From: Saprospiraceae bacterium
GTDB lineage: Bacteria; Bacteroidota; Bacteroidia; Chitinophagales; Saprospiraceae
Direction of reading: 5' to 3'
DNA length: 64,000 bases
Assembly: GCA_016714985.1 (NCBI GenBank)
Contig: JADKBS010000001.1
Location: 515,001 to 579,000, forward strand
Of the stretch, positions 16,190-25,091 are shown piece after piece; position 1 is the stretch's first letter, and each line of letters starts with the position of its first letter. Position numbers and translations under genes: made by a program. A model generated the notes under the pieces. The model worked only from the letters and a program-made list of their open reading frames with translations. It was not told where the DNA came from and did not search any database.

Positions 16190-16894
16190 TTAGGTGCTTG
16201 CCGTGGCAACTGCGGCCTTCAGTTTGGTTTCCAGTTGTTCAAAATCGCTCGGCGTCAGTTCCACTTTTCCGTACCAGACCCGCTCAAAGATGAGCGTCAC
16301 CTCCTGCACCGTGCCTAACAGCGGCGAACCAGCCAGTTCCCGAAGATAGACGCCGTTGGTTTTGTCCCGCTTCCAGCGGATGTGGTTGCGTACCGAGAGT
16401 TCCTTTAGCATGGCCAAGTAGTAAAGCCGAACGGCCAGCGGGTAGTCGCCTGCGGCAATGGCCCGGCGGATGGGGTCGTCCAACTCGGCCTCGTGCAGGT
16501 TCTCCTCTATTTTGTCCAGTTCCGCTTCGCTGACGGTGGGCTTCAACTTCCTGTCCTTCGGGCCGAAGAGGTCTTTCCCGCTGCCCAGTTTAACAATCAA
16601 GAACACCAACAACCCAATGGCCAGCCCGATGGCTAACACCTTGAAAGCTGGCGCAAAGCCCTGCAATCCAAGGGGCTCTTTCGGTTGCTTTTTTTTCTGC
16701 TGCTTGGGGCCGGAGTAGTCCATGCCCTTTTTCAGCGATTCCCATTTTTTGGTGTCGAAATCGTGGCGTTGGATTCGCTCGCTGACGTAGGATTCACTGG
16801 GCAGTGGCGGTGGCGGCAATGGCTCAGCATCCTGCGCCTTGGCAAGGGAGAGCGCAAGCAAGCTGAAAAATAGGTGCAAAAAAAGACGGGGCAT
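16190..16894 (-). CDS. DUF4129 domain protein
   Basis: Secreted or periplasm-facing membrane protein: the signal peptide from the ATG at 16894 (MPRLFLHLFFSLLALSLAKA) is followed by a proline-rich stretch, one membrane helix at about residues 95-115, and a C-terminal cytoplasmic DUF4129 region (residues 140-225, with YPLAVRLYYLAMLKEL and WKRDKTN). The longer frame to 17017 has no family resemblance. It pairs with the DUF4350 gene 65 bases downstream. Function unknown; the family is linked to MoxR-type chaperone loci. Confidence 0.8.
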   Translation of the reverse strand: MPRLFLHLFFSLLALSLAKAQDAEPLPPPPLPSESYVSERIQRHDFDTKKWESLKKGMDYSGPKQQKKKQPKEPLGLQGFAPAFKVLAIGLAIGLLVFLIVKLGSGKDLFGPKDRKLKPTVSEAELDKIEENLHEAELDDPIRRAIAAGDYPLAVRLYYLAMLKELSVRNHIRWKRDKTNGVYLRELAGSPLLGTVQEVTLIFERVWYGKVELTPSDFEQLETKLKAAVATAST

Positions 16895-17375
16895 ACTGGA
16901 TGATTGACCGAGGCACAGCCTCAATTGGCAGCCAAAATAAGCCCAGATTGGCAATATGTACAAGAAAGATGGTTGGATTTGTAAATTTCTCAATACACCA
17001 CTAATTTTCCTTGCCATCGTTGGTGTTGGTTGGAGACAACCACTATGAATTCAATCTGTATTTCAACGAGTTTCTTGCCTTTGGCAAGCTATTTGGCCAA
17101 AAATACACCGACGCTCCGGGATTTTTACACCCCCATGCAATCATTTCCCAAAAAAAGCGTCTCTAAGTTCGGTGGTTAAAGCCCCGTTAAAATCTTCCCC
17201 CTGCCCGTTTGGGGCATAAACATTTCAAGGGCTAAGATTGTAATCTTGATGGCCGAATTGGGATTCTGGGCATAGTCTCTTAACTTTGAAGCCCAATTTT
17301 GTTCAACAACCTTACGAGATGATGATTGACCATCCTCAACCTACAACATTCGTTAACCGCTTAAAAGAAGTGATC
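16895..17375. other. Intergenic region between divergent DUF4129 and prc
   Basis: About 480 bases without a credible gene apart from the prc promoter and leader; no repeat seen. Confidence 0.5.
17258..17288 (+). promoter_or_regulatory. Bacteroidota promoter of prc
   Basis: TTG at 17258-17260, a 20-base spacer and TAACTTTG at 17281-17288, a close match to TTG-N(17-23)-TAnnTTTG. Transcription would start near 17295, which excludes the TTG codon at 17286 as the prc start. Confidence 0.65.
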
Positions 17376-19475
17376 ATGAAAAACAAAGGTCTCTTGCTCG
17401 CCCTTGTTGCCGCTGCCGGCCTGTTCTTGGCATTCTATTTCCCAGTGAACACAGCGCAGAAGGAAGCGACGCTCATGGAGTCCATCCTTACCGAGCTTAA
17501 CTACTACCACTACCAGCCGCTGGAGGTCAACGATGCCCTCTCCGAGAAGGTCTATGGCCTTTTTATCGAGCGTGTTGACGGCAGTCGCCGTTGGCTCACG
17601 CAGGCCGACGTGAAGCAGTTGGATGCTTGGAAAACGAAGCTCGACAACGAGGCCAACGAGGGCACATTCGCCTTTCTCGACCTCGCCACGCAGTTGCAGC
17701 AGGCCGGCATCCGCAAGACGCAGGCCTGGTACCGGGAACTGCTCGCAAAACCCTTCGACTTCAAGCAGGACGAAACCATTGAGTTGGATGGCGAGAAGAA
17801 GCCTTTTGCCAAGAATGACCAGCAACTCAAGGAGTACTGGCGCAAGCAGATGAAATGGGAAACCATGACCCGCCTCACCGAGAAATTGGAGAAAAAGGAG
17901 AAGGGCGAGGAAGATTTCAAAAACAAAACCTACGAAGAACTCGAAGCCGATGCCCGTAAGGACGCCCTGAAGGTCTATGACGACTGGTACGAGCGCCTCG
18001 AAAAACGCAAGCGCAACGACTTCCTCAGCATGTACCTCAATGCCTTCACCAATATCTTCGACCCCCACACCGAGTACTACGAGCCGGTGGACAAGCAGAA
18101 CTTCGACATCGGCATGTCGGGCCGCTTGGAGGGAATCGGTGCCCGGCTGCAGACCGACGGCGAGTTCACCAAGGTGAGCGAAATCATCGTGGGCGGCCCC
18201 GTTTGGAAGCAGGGCATTTTGAAGGAAAACGACAAAATTTTAAAGGTAAAACAAGAAGGCCAAGCTGAATGGACCGACCTGACGGGCATGGTCATCAATG
18301 ACGTGGTGCAACTCATCCGGGGCAAGCCGAACACCAAGGTGACGCTCGCCATCAAGAAGGCCGAGGGTGGCGGCACGGAAGAAATCACCGTGGTGCGTGA
18401 TGTGGTCATCCTGGAAGAAGGCTTCGCCAAGTCGCTGCTGATTGACGCCCCGCAGGGTGAGCGCATCGGCTATATCCGCCTTCCCAAGTTCTACGCCGAT
18501 TTCCAGAATAAGGACGGTCGCCGCTGCGCCGACGACATCGAAGTTGAACTGGAAAAACTGCAACAGGCCAATGTGCAGGGCATCATCCTCGACCTGCGTG
18601 GCAATGGCGGCGGTTCGCTGCGTGACGTTGTGAAAATGGGCGGCTACTTCTTGGAGGAAGGCCCCATCGTGCAGGTGAAATCCCGCTCCCGCACCCCAGA
18701 GGTACTCACCGACGACGACCCATCCGTGCAGTACAAGGGTGCGCTCATCGTCATGGTTGACCAGTTCAGCGCCTCCGCTTCCGAAATCTTGGCCGCTGCC
18801 CTACAGGACTATGGCCGTGCCGTCATTGTGGGCACGAGCAACAGCACCTTCGGGAAGGGCACGGTGCAGCGCTTCTTCGACCTCGATGCCGTGGTACGTG
18901 GCAACCCCGAAGTGAAGCCGCTCGGTGAGGTGAAGCTCACCGTGCAGAAGTTTTTCCGGGTGAACGGCGGCTCCACGCAGCTCAAGGGCGTAGTCCCCGA
19001 CATCGTACTGCCCGACAACTGGCTCTACGTGGAAACAGGTGAGAAGGAAGAGGACTTCCCGATGGAATGGACGCAGATAGACCCCGTGCCTTACGGCCAG
19101 AAAGTCTATTCACTGGCTGCGCTGCCGCAAATCAAGCAAATGGCCGATGCCCGCATCAAGTCAAACGAAGTGTTCCAAAATATAGACCGGCGAGCCCGTC
19201 GGGTGAAGGAACTGCGTGACGACACCGACCACAACCTGAACCTAGACGCCTACTTGGCCGAGAACAAAAAACTGGACCAGGAGGACGATGTCTACGACAA
19301 GCTCTTTGACAAAGACGTGCTGACCAGCATCCAGAACCTCCCCGTTGACATGGCCAGCATCAACGCCGACGAGAGCAAGAAAGCCCGCAACGACGAGTGG
19401 CTGAAAGGCGTTAAAAAGGATGTTTACCTGCTCGAAACGCTGAACATCATGCACGATATGTTGGTGATAAAGTAG
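17376..19475 (+). CDS. prc: Tail-specific (C-terminal processing) protease, S41 family
   Basis: Periplasmic serine protease that trims C-terminal tails. The start at ATG 17376 gives a signal/anchor segment (KNKGLLLALVAAAGLFLAFYF region); other in-frame ATGs at 17319 and 17322 cannot be excluded. Order: N-terminal helical domain, PDZ domain at about residues 225-320, S41 catalytic domain with the nucleophile in FSASASE and the general base Lys in FGKGTVQ, and a C-terminal DUF3340-like helical part. At 699 aa the protein has the length of E. coli Prc-type enzymes, not of the shorter CtpA type. Confidence 0.93.
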   Translation: MKNKGLLLALVAAAGLFLAFYFPVNTAQKEATLMESILTELNYYHYQPLEVNDALSEKVYGLFIERVDGSRRWLTQADVKQLDAWKTKLDNEANEGTFAFLDLATQLQQAGIRKTQAWYRELLAKPFDFKQDETIELDGEKKPFAKNDQQLKEYWRKQMKWETMTRLTEKLEKKEKGEEDFKNKTYEELEADARKDALKVYDDWYERLEKRKRNDFLSMYLNAFTNIFDPHTEYYEPVDKQNFDIGMSGRLEGIGARLQTDGEFTKVSEIIVGGPVWKQGILKENDKILKVKQEGQAEWTDLTGMVINDVVQLIRGKPNTKVTLAIKKAEGGGTEEITVVRDVVILEEGFAKSLLIDAPQGERIGYIRLPKFYADFQNKDGRRCADDIEVELEKLQQANVQGIILDLRGNGGGSLRDVVKMGGYFLEEGPIVQVKSRSRTPEVLTDDDPSVQYKGALIVMVDQFSASASEILAAALQDYGRAVIVGTSNSTFGKGTVQRFFDLDAVVRGNPEVKPLGEVKLTVQKFFRVNGGSTQLKGVVPDIVLPDNWLYVETGEKEEDFPMEWTQIDPVPYGQKVYSLAALPQIKQMADARIKSNEVFQNIDRRARRVKELRDDTDHNLNLDAYLAENKKLDQEDDVYDKLFDKDVLTSIQNLPVDMASINADESKKARNDEWLKGVKKDVYLLETLNIMHDMLVIK

Positions 19476-19501
19476 GGTGGAGGCAGCCTTTATCGAAAGG
19501 A

Positions 19502-19546
19502 CGAGAGGCGTCAGCAGAAGAACCTGCCGACGCCTCTCGCTTTTTG
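19502..19546 (+). terminator. Rho-independent terminator of prc
   Basis: The stem CGAGAGGCGTC / GACGCCTCTCG is followed by CTTTTT, 30 bases after the prc stop. Confidence 0.85.
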
Positions 19547-19638
19547 AGGCTATCCTATTTGCGATGACCGATTTTGTGGAAAACTTGTAGCAAGGCAAAA
19601 CCGTCCTACCCTCTCGAAATGTTCTACCTTCGCAATAG

Positions 19639-19730
19639 AAAGGATTGAAGGATTAAATGAGAGAAGGATTGAAGCCCGTCCCCCATTCAATCCTTCAATC
19701 CTTCAATCCTTTTCTCCTTCAATCCTTGAA
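19639..19730. repeat. Inverted word repeat (GGATTGAAGGATT type)
   Basis: Left iterations AGGATTGAAGGATT pair with several copies of CAATCCTTCAATCC on the right, ending at the dnaE start codon. Confidence 0.8.
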
Positions 19731-19732
19731 AA

Positions 19733-22700
19733 ATGCCCAACTTTTGCCACCTCCATTGCCATACCCAATACTCCCTGCTCGACGGCGCTTCCGACATCGG
19801 TAAGATGATGGACAAGGCCGTGCGGGACGGCCAGAAAGCCGTTGCGCTGACCGACCACGGCAATATGTTCGGGGCATTCGAGTTTGTGAATGCTGCCAAT
19901 AAACGGGGGCTGAAACCCATCGTCGGCTGCGAGTTTTACCTCGTGAAGGACAGGCACAAGAAGCAGTTTTTGCGCAGCAAAAACGAAGAAGACGTGCGGC
20001 ACCACCAGCTACTATTGGCCAAGAACCGCACGGGCTACGAGAACCTATCGAAGCTCTGTTCGCTCGGCTTCATCGAGGGCTTGTATGGCAAATACCCCCG
20101 CATTGACAAGGAGTTGCTGGCGCAATACAGCGAGGGCCTCATCGCCTCCAGCTGCTGTATCGGGGCGGAAATACCACAGACCATCATCCACCACGGCGCT
20201 GAAAAGGCCGAGGAAATGCTCAAATGGTGGCTCGACCTTTTTGGTAAAGACGACTACTATATCGAACTCCAACGCCACCGGGGCTTGGACAATATTGACG
20301 GCCTCGGCATCAGCCAAGAGGACGTGAACCAAGTGCTGCTCGGCTTCGCCAAAAAATACGACCTCAAGGTCATCTGCACCAACGATAGCCACTACATCGA
20401 GGAGGAGGACTCCATGCCGCACGACATCCTGCTCTGCGTGAACACCAACAGCCTCCTCGACGACCAGAAACGCTTCCGCTTCCCGTCCTCCGATTTTTAT
20501 TTCAAAACGCAGGACGAAATGAACCGCCTCTTCCACGACGTGCCACAGGCGGTGGACTATACCCAAGAGATTTACGATAAAATAGAGCCACTCGAACTCG
20601 TTCGGGACGTGCTCCTGCCAGCCTTCCCTGTGCCTGCTGGCTTCGATACGCAGGACGATTACCTGCGCCATTTGACCTTTGAAGGTGCCCAAAAACGCTA
20701 CGGCAGCATTGACGCCGCCACCGAGGAGCGCCTGAACTTCGAGCTGAACGTCATCAAAAACTCCGGCTATCCCGGCTACTTCCTCATCGTGCAGGACTTC
20801 ACCAGCACCGCCCGAAAAATGGGCGTGAGCGTGGGGCCGGGCCGTGGTTCGGCGGCGGGTTCGGCGGTGGCCTACTGCACGGGCATCACCAATGTGGACC
20901 CCATCAAGTACGACCTGCTGTTTGAGCGCTTCCTGAACCCAGAGCGGGTGAGCATGCCCGATATTGATATTGACTTCGACGACCGGGGCCGTGACAAGGT
21001 CATTGATTACGTAGTCAATAAATATGGCCGGATGCAGGTCGCCCAAATCGTGACCTACGGCACGATGGCCGCCAAGTCGAGCCTGCGGGACGTGGGCCGG
21101 GTGATGAACGTGCCGCTCGGCGAGGTGGACAAGGTGGCCAAGAGCTTCCCCCTGCAACTCGGCACGACGCTCAAAGACGTTTTGGCAACGCCAGAAGGCG
21201 AACTGCGTGACAAGTTCAACTCTGCCGACGACGTGGACAAAGCCTTGAAATTCAGGGAGATAGCCAACGCCCACGACCAAATCGGCGACATGATTCAGAC
21301 GGCCCGCAAGCTCGAAGGCTCGGTGCGGAACACGGGCATCCACGCCTGCGGGGTCATCATCACGCCCGACGACATCACGAAATACGTGCCCGTGACGGTG
21401 GCCAAGGACAGCGAACTGCTCGTCAGCCAATTCGACAACAGCGTGGCGGAATCAGCGGGCTTGTTGAAAATGGACTTCTTGGGGCTGCGCACCTTGACCA
21501 TTATTGACGATGCCGTCAAAATTATCGAACTGGTACACGGGGTGAAGATTGACCCAGACGCCATCCCGCTCGACGACCCCAAGACTTACGAATTGTTCCA
21601 GAAAGGCGAGACGGTCGCCATATTCCAGTATGAAAGTTCGGGAATGCAGAAGTACATGAAGGACCTCAAACCGACGACCTTCGACGACCTCATCGCCATG
21701 AACGCCTTGTACCGGCCCGGCCCATTGGCGTATATCCCCGATTTTATCGCTCGGAAACATGGGCGTCAGGTCATCCATTACGACCTGCCAGCGATGGAGG
21801 AGTACCTGAAGGATACCTACGGCATCACGGTCTATCAGGAGCAGGTGATGTTGCTGTCGCAAAAATTGGCCAATTTCACAAAAGGTGAGGCCGACGTGTT
21901 GCGGAAGGCGATGGGTAAAAAGCAGAAGGCGGTACTGGACAAGATGTACCCCAAGTTCCTCGAAGGCGCTGAGAAAAACGGCCACCCGAAGGAAATCTGC
22001 GACAAGGTCTGGAAGGACTGGGAAGCCTTCGCCAGCTACGCCTTCAACAAAAGCCACTCGACCTGCTATGCCCTGCTAGGTTTCCAAACGGCATATTTGA
22101 AGGCCAATTATCCGTCGGAGTTCATGGCGGCGGTGCTTTCCAACAACAAGAGCGATATTTCGGGCATCACCAAGCTGCTGCAAGAATGCAACCGCATGAA
22201 CGTGCCCGTGCTCGGCCCCGATATCAACGAATCCGTCTCCGATTTCACCTCGAACAAGGCCGGGCAAATCCGCTTCGGCATGAGCGCCCTCAAAGGCGTG
22301 GGCGAGGGGCCTGTGGAAGATATTTTGAAAGAGCGGGTCAAGCGGGGGCCGTTCAAGTCCATTTATGATTTTGTGAAACGGCTGGACACCAAGTCCGCCA
22401 ACAAAAAAGTGCTGGAAAGCCTTGTGCTGGGCGGCGCTTTCGACTGTTTTGAGGACAAGGAAAAAGGCGTGGGCCATCGTGCGCAGTTCTTTGCCCCGCC
22501 CACGGCGGGGAAATACGACAGCTTCATTGAGCAAGTGTTGCATTTTGGCAGTTCCTGGCAGGAGCGGCAGGCCAGTGCCGCCATGTCGCTCTTCGGCAAC
22601 GACAGTGCCGCCATGGACATCGCCGAGCCGGAGCCGCCCAAGTGCAATCAATGGAGCCTCATCGAAAAACTGGAGCGGGAAAAAGAGGTGACGGGCATCT

Positions 22701-23290
22701 ACATCAGCGGCCATCCCTTGGACGACTACCGTTTGGAAATGGAGAACTTCATCACCTGTACTCTCGAAGATTTGGAAGAGCGGAAAGGCCAGCCCGTGAA
22801 GGTGGCGGGCATCGTGGTGAAGTCCATCCACAAGGTGAGCCAGAAAGGCACGGGCTACGGCACTTTCGTGCTGCAGGACTACCACGGTACGCTGGAACTC
22901 AGCCTTTTCAGCGATGATTATATGAAGTTCAAGGGCTTTTTCGAACAGGGCAATTGCGTGTTCATCACCGGCAATTATGAGGCCCGCTGGGGCCGTGACG
23001 ACGAGTTCAGTCTAAAAGTAAAAGAAGTGACGCTACTGGAAAATGCTGGTAAGAACCTCGTCAAATCGCTCACCCTGAAAATCAATGTGTCCGACCTGAC
23101 CCCCACGCTGATTGACCAATTGGAAGCGCTTTGCAAAGAACACAAGGGCCAACAGCAACTGAAAATGACTTTGCTGGATTATGAGAACAAGACGAGCCTT
23201 TCGTTTACGAGCAAGGCCAAGAAGGTGAATGTCAGCAATGATTTGGTGGCGGCGGTGAAGGGATTGGGGGTGGAGTGTGCGGTGGGGTGA
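19733..23290 (+). CDS. dnaE: DNA polymerase III subunit alpha
   Basis: Replicative polymerase catalytic subunit, 1185 aa. The N-terminal PHP domain begins HCHTQYSLLDG; the polymerase active site P-D-I-D-I-D-F-D-D is at about residues 408-416, preceded by the GPGRGSAAGS block at about 365; helix-hairpin-helix and OB-fold regions follow (VKVAGIVV near residue 1022). The ATG at 19733 directly follows a hairpin repeat, leaving almost no leader. The frame is intact over its full length. Confidence 0.97.
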   Translation: MPNFCHLHCHTQYSLLDGASDIGKMMDKAVRDGQKAVALTDHGNMFGAFEFVNAANKRGLKPIVGCEFYLVKDRHKKQFLRSKNEEDVRHHQLLLAKNRTGYENLSKLCSLGFIEGLYGKYPRIDKELLAQYSEGLIASSCCIGAEIPQTIIHHGAEKAEEMLKWWLDLFGKDDYYIELQRHRGLDNIDGLGISQEDVNQVLLGFAKKYDLKVICTNDSHYIEEEDSMPHDILLCVNTNSLLDDQKRFRFPSSDFYFKTQDEMNRLFHDVPQAVDYTQEIYDKIEPLELVRDVLLPAFPVPAGFDTQDDYLRHLTFEGAQKRYGSIDAATEERLNFELNVIKNSGYPGYFLIVQDFTSTARKMGVSVGPGRGSAAGSAVAYCTGITNVDPIKYDLLFERFLNPERVSMPDIDIDFDDRGRDKVIDYVVNKYGRMQVAQIVTYGTMAAKSSLRDVGRVMNVPLGEVDKVAKSFPLQLGTTLKDVLATPEGELRDKFNSADDVDKALKFREIANAHDQIGDMIQTARKLEGSVRNTGIHACGVIITPDDITKYVPVTVAKDSELLVSQFDNSVAESAGLLKMDFLGLRTLTIIDDAVKIIELVHGVKIDPDAIPLDDPKTYELFQKGETVAIFQYESSGMQKYMKDLKPTTFDDLIAMNALYRPGPLAYIPDFIARKHGRQVIHYDLPAMEEYLKDTYGITVYQEQVMLLSQKLANFTKGEADVLRKAMGKKQKAVLDKMYPKFLEGAEKNGHPKEICDKVWKDWEAFASYAFNKSHSTCYALLGFQTAYLKANYPSEFMAAVLSNNKSDISGITKLLQECNRMNVPVLGPDINESVSDFTSNKAGQIRFGMSALKGVGEGPVEDILKERVKRGPFKSIYDFVKRLDTKSANKKVLESLVLGGAFDCFEDKEKGVGHRAQFFAPPTAGKYDSFIEQVLHFGSSWQERQASAAMSLFGNDSAAMDIAEPEPPKCNQWSLIEKLEREKEVTGIYISGHPLDDYRLEMENFITCTLEDLEERKGQPVKVAGIVVKSIHKVSQKGTGYGTFVLQDYHGTLELSLFSDDYMKFKGFFEQGNCVFITGNYEARWGRDDEFSLKVKEVTLLENAGKNLVKSLTLKINVSDLTPTLIDQLEALCKEHKGQQQLKMTLLDYENKTSLSFTSKAKKVNVSNDLVAAVKGLGVECAVG

Positions 23291-23345
23291 GGCGCTATCA
23301 AATGATGTAAAAATTGCGAAATTTGCTTTGTAAAAACTGAGAAAG

Positions 23346-24502
23346 ATGCAAAAATTGATTGTCAGAAATTTCGGGCCTATTCGAGAACTTGATTTGGACA
23401 TCAAGGATTTGTCGCTGTTCATCGGGGAACAAGCAACGGGGAAGAGTACGGTGGCGAAGTTGATTTATTTTTTTAAGAAGGTGGTGAAGGATGAGTTAGT
23501 GGGGTATTTAGTCAACCCTAAAAATTAATTTAGATTGAGATTTTACCATGCCTATTATGAAATGGTTGCATCCACTGGCTCAGAAAGATTATATGATAAG
23601 TTCTATGATATTTAACAACAAATTATTGCTTATCGAAAAAAATACACTAGCAAAGAATGGGCTTTATCAAGTCCATCAACAAGTGCGGAAAATGAAAAAA
23701 ACGAGAAGCGGTATGCAATAGAAAAAATAATAGATGCTTTTTTTGGTGACGATGCAAAAGCCATTTACATCCCAGCTGGAAGAAGTTTATTGTCTGCGCT
23801 TTCAGAACGCTTGCCAGGGGATATGCTAATGGAAAATTTCGAGATAAAATAAATGACTTAAAACCTGCATTTGGCCAATCTTTATCAGAAATAGTTGAAC
23901 AGAAAAAGCAACGCGGAAATGGGATTCCAGATAATTCTGTCTTAGAATTATCTATTCAAAAAATAAAGGAAATACTAAAGGGTGAATATAGAGTGGACGA
24001 GGAAGGAGAAAAAATTTATTTCAATGAAGAAGATTTTGTCAAAATTTCCTTGGCGTCCTCTGGCCAACAAGAAGCACTGTGGATATTACTCCAATTATTT
24101 ATCCTCATCCTAAACCAAGAAAAAGTATTTCTCATCATTGAAGAACCCGAAGCACACTTATATCCCAAAGCTCAAAAATCATTGGTAGAACTAATTGCTT
24201 TATGGTTTAATGGAAACAAAAGCCAAGTCCTCATCACTACTCACAGCCCCTACATCCTCACCGCATTCAATAACCTGATATATGCCGGAAATGTAGGGGA
24301 ACATCATCCAGAAGTTAGCGAAATCATCCCTGAGATGCTCTGGCTAAACCACGAAAAAGTCGGTGCTTACAGATTAAGTGGAGGAAGTAAAGTTGATTTA
24401 ATGGACGAAGAAACCCATCTTATCCGTGTAGAGGAAATAGACACTGTTTCCCAGTCCATCAACCAAGATTTTGACGCTATCCTTAACCTCGAACTGCAAT
24501 GA
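23346..24502 (+). pseudogene. OLD/RecF-like AAA ATPase, interrupted (candidate defence effector)
   Basis: ATP-binding protein of the AAA_15/AAA_21 (OLD-like) type. The N terminus has VRNFGPIRELDLDI and a Walker A G-E-Q-A-T-G-K-S-T near residue 28-36; the C-terminal part carries the signature-like SLASSGQQE, the Walker B LIIEEPEAH and the ITTHSPY switch His. As given, the first frame meets TAA at 23526 and again near 23610, and the frame shifts near 23815-23825 (after AGRSLLSALSERLPG), then stays open from about 23820 to 24502. This is decay, or a cluster of sequencing errors. The region is clearly richer in A+T than its neighbours dnaE and the S9 peptidase. Its stop overlaps the next start by four bases. 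No TOPRIM domain is seen. Confidence 0.8.
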
Positions 24503-24948
24503 GTTGCCAACATTTCCGGGATAATCACCCAAGTTGCACGGAGTGCAGCCGAAATCCTATCGTCAATGCTTCGGAAAAGAAGAGCAAATACACTTTGAAC
24601 AATCCGCAACGCAGGGAGGTATGCAAAATAAAAATAGACAGTTGTGTAACCACTTCGGTTGAGGAGAACAAGTGCGACTATTTGTTCATTTCATGCGATA
24701 CTTCAACTGCCTTTTTCATTGAACTGAAAGGTAGCGACCTCTTACACGCTATTGACCAAGTGGATAAGAGCATTGACAGGCTTTCTGCAAACCTCGGTGG
24801 ATTTACTTTGAATGCCAGGATTGTCCTCACAAGGGTGCAAACCCCTGATATTCGGACACCGAAATACAAGAAGTTTCACCAGAAAATCAAACAACTTAGC
24901 GGCACATTTGAGCATAAGAACTTGGTGATGGTGGAAACGTTGAGGTAA
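24499..24948 (+). CDS. Small PD-(D/E)XK-nuclease-like protein coupled to the ATPase
   Basis: 149 aa, start ATGA overlapping the ATPase stop, which suggests translational coupling. Near the middle, CDYLFISCDTSTAFFIELKG fits the PD-(D/E)XK layout: an Asp (residue 54 region), a short beta hairpin, then E-L-K. The N terminus has a Cys-rich stretch (C3, C13, C16) with a His between. I do not recognise a named family. Adjacency to an OLD-like ATPase and the AT-rich context suggest an ATPase-nuclease defence pair; this is inference from layout and motifs. Confidence 0.7.
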   Translation: MSCQHFRDNHPSCTECSRNPIVNASEKKSKYTLNNPQRREVCKIKIDSCVTTSVEENKCDYLFISCDTSTAFFIELKGSDLLHAIDQVDKSIDRLSANLGGFTLNARIVLTRVQTPDIRTPKYKKFHQKIKQLSGTFEHKNLVMVETLR

Positions 24949-25091
24949 AGGCATGTGAGTTAGGTTAAATCAGTGGACAAATTCCCTAAATGCCAGCAGT
25001 TATTTCGCCACCCATAAGATGAAAGTTTGCCTTTCAAGAAGAAATACTCAACTTAGCGGACAATACTAATTTTCACAAAAAAGCATTTCCT

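Noticed and set aside
20045..21430. 461-codon open frame antisense to dnaE
   Set aside because: A shadow of the GC-rich coding strand; dnaE is intact over the same bases.
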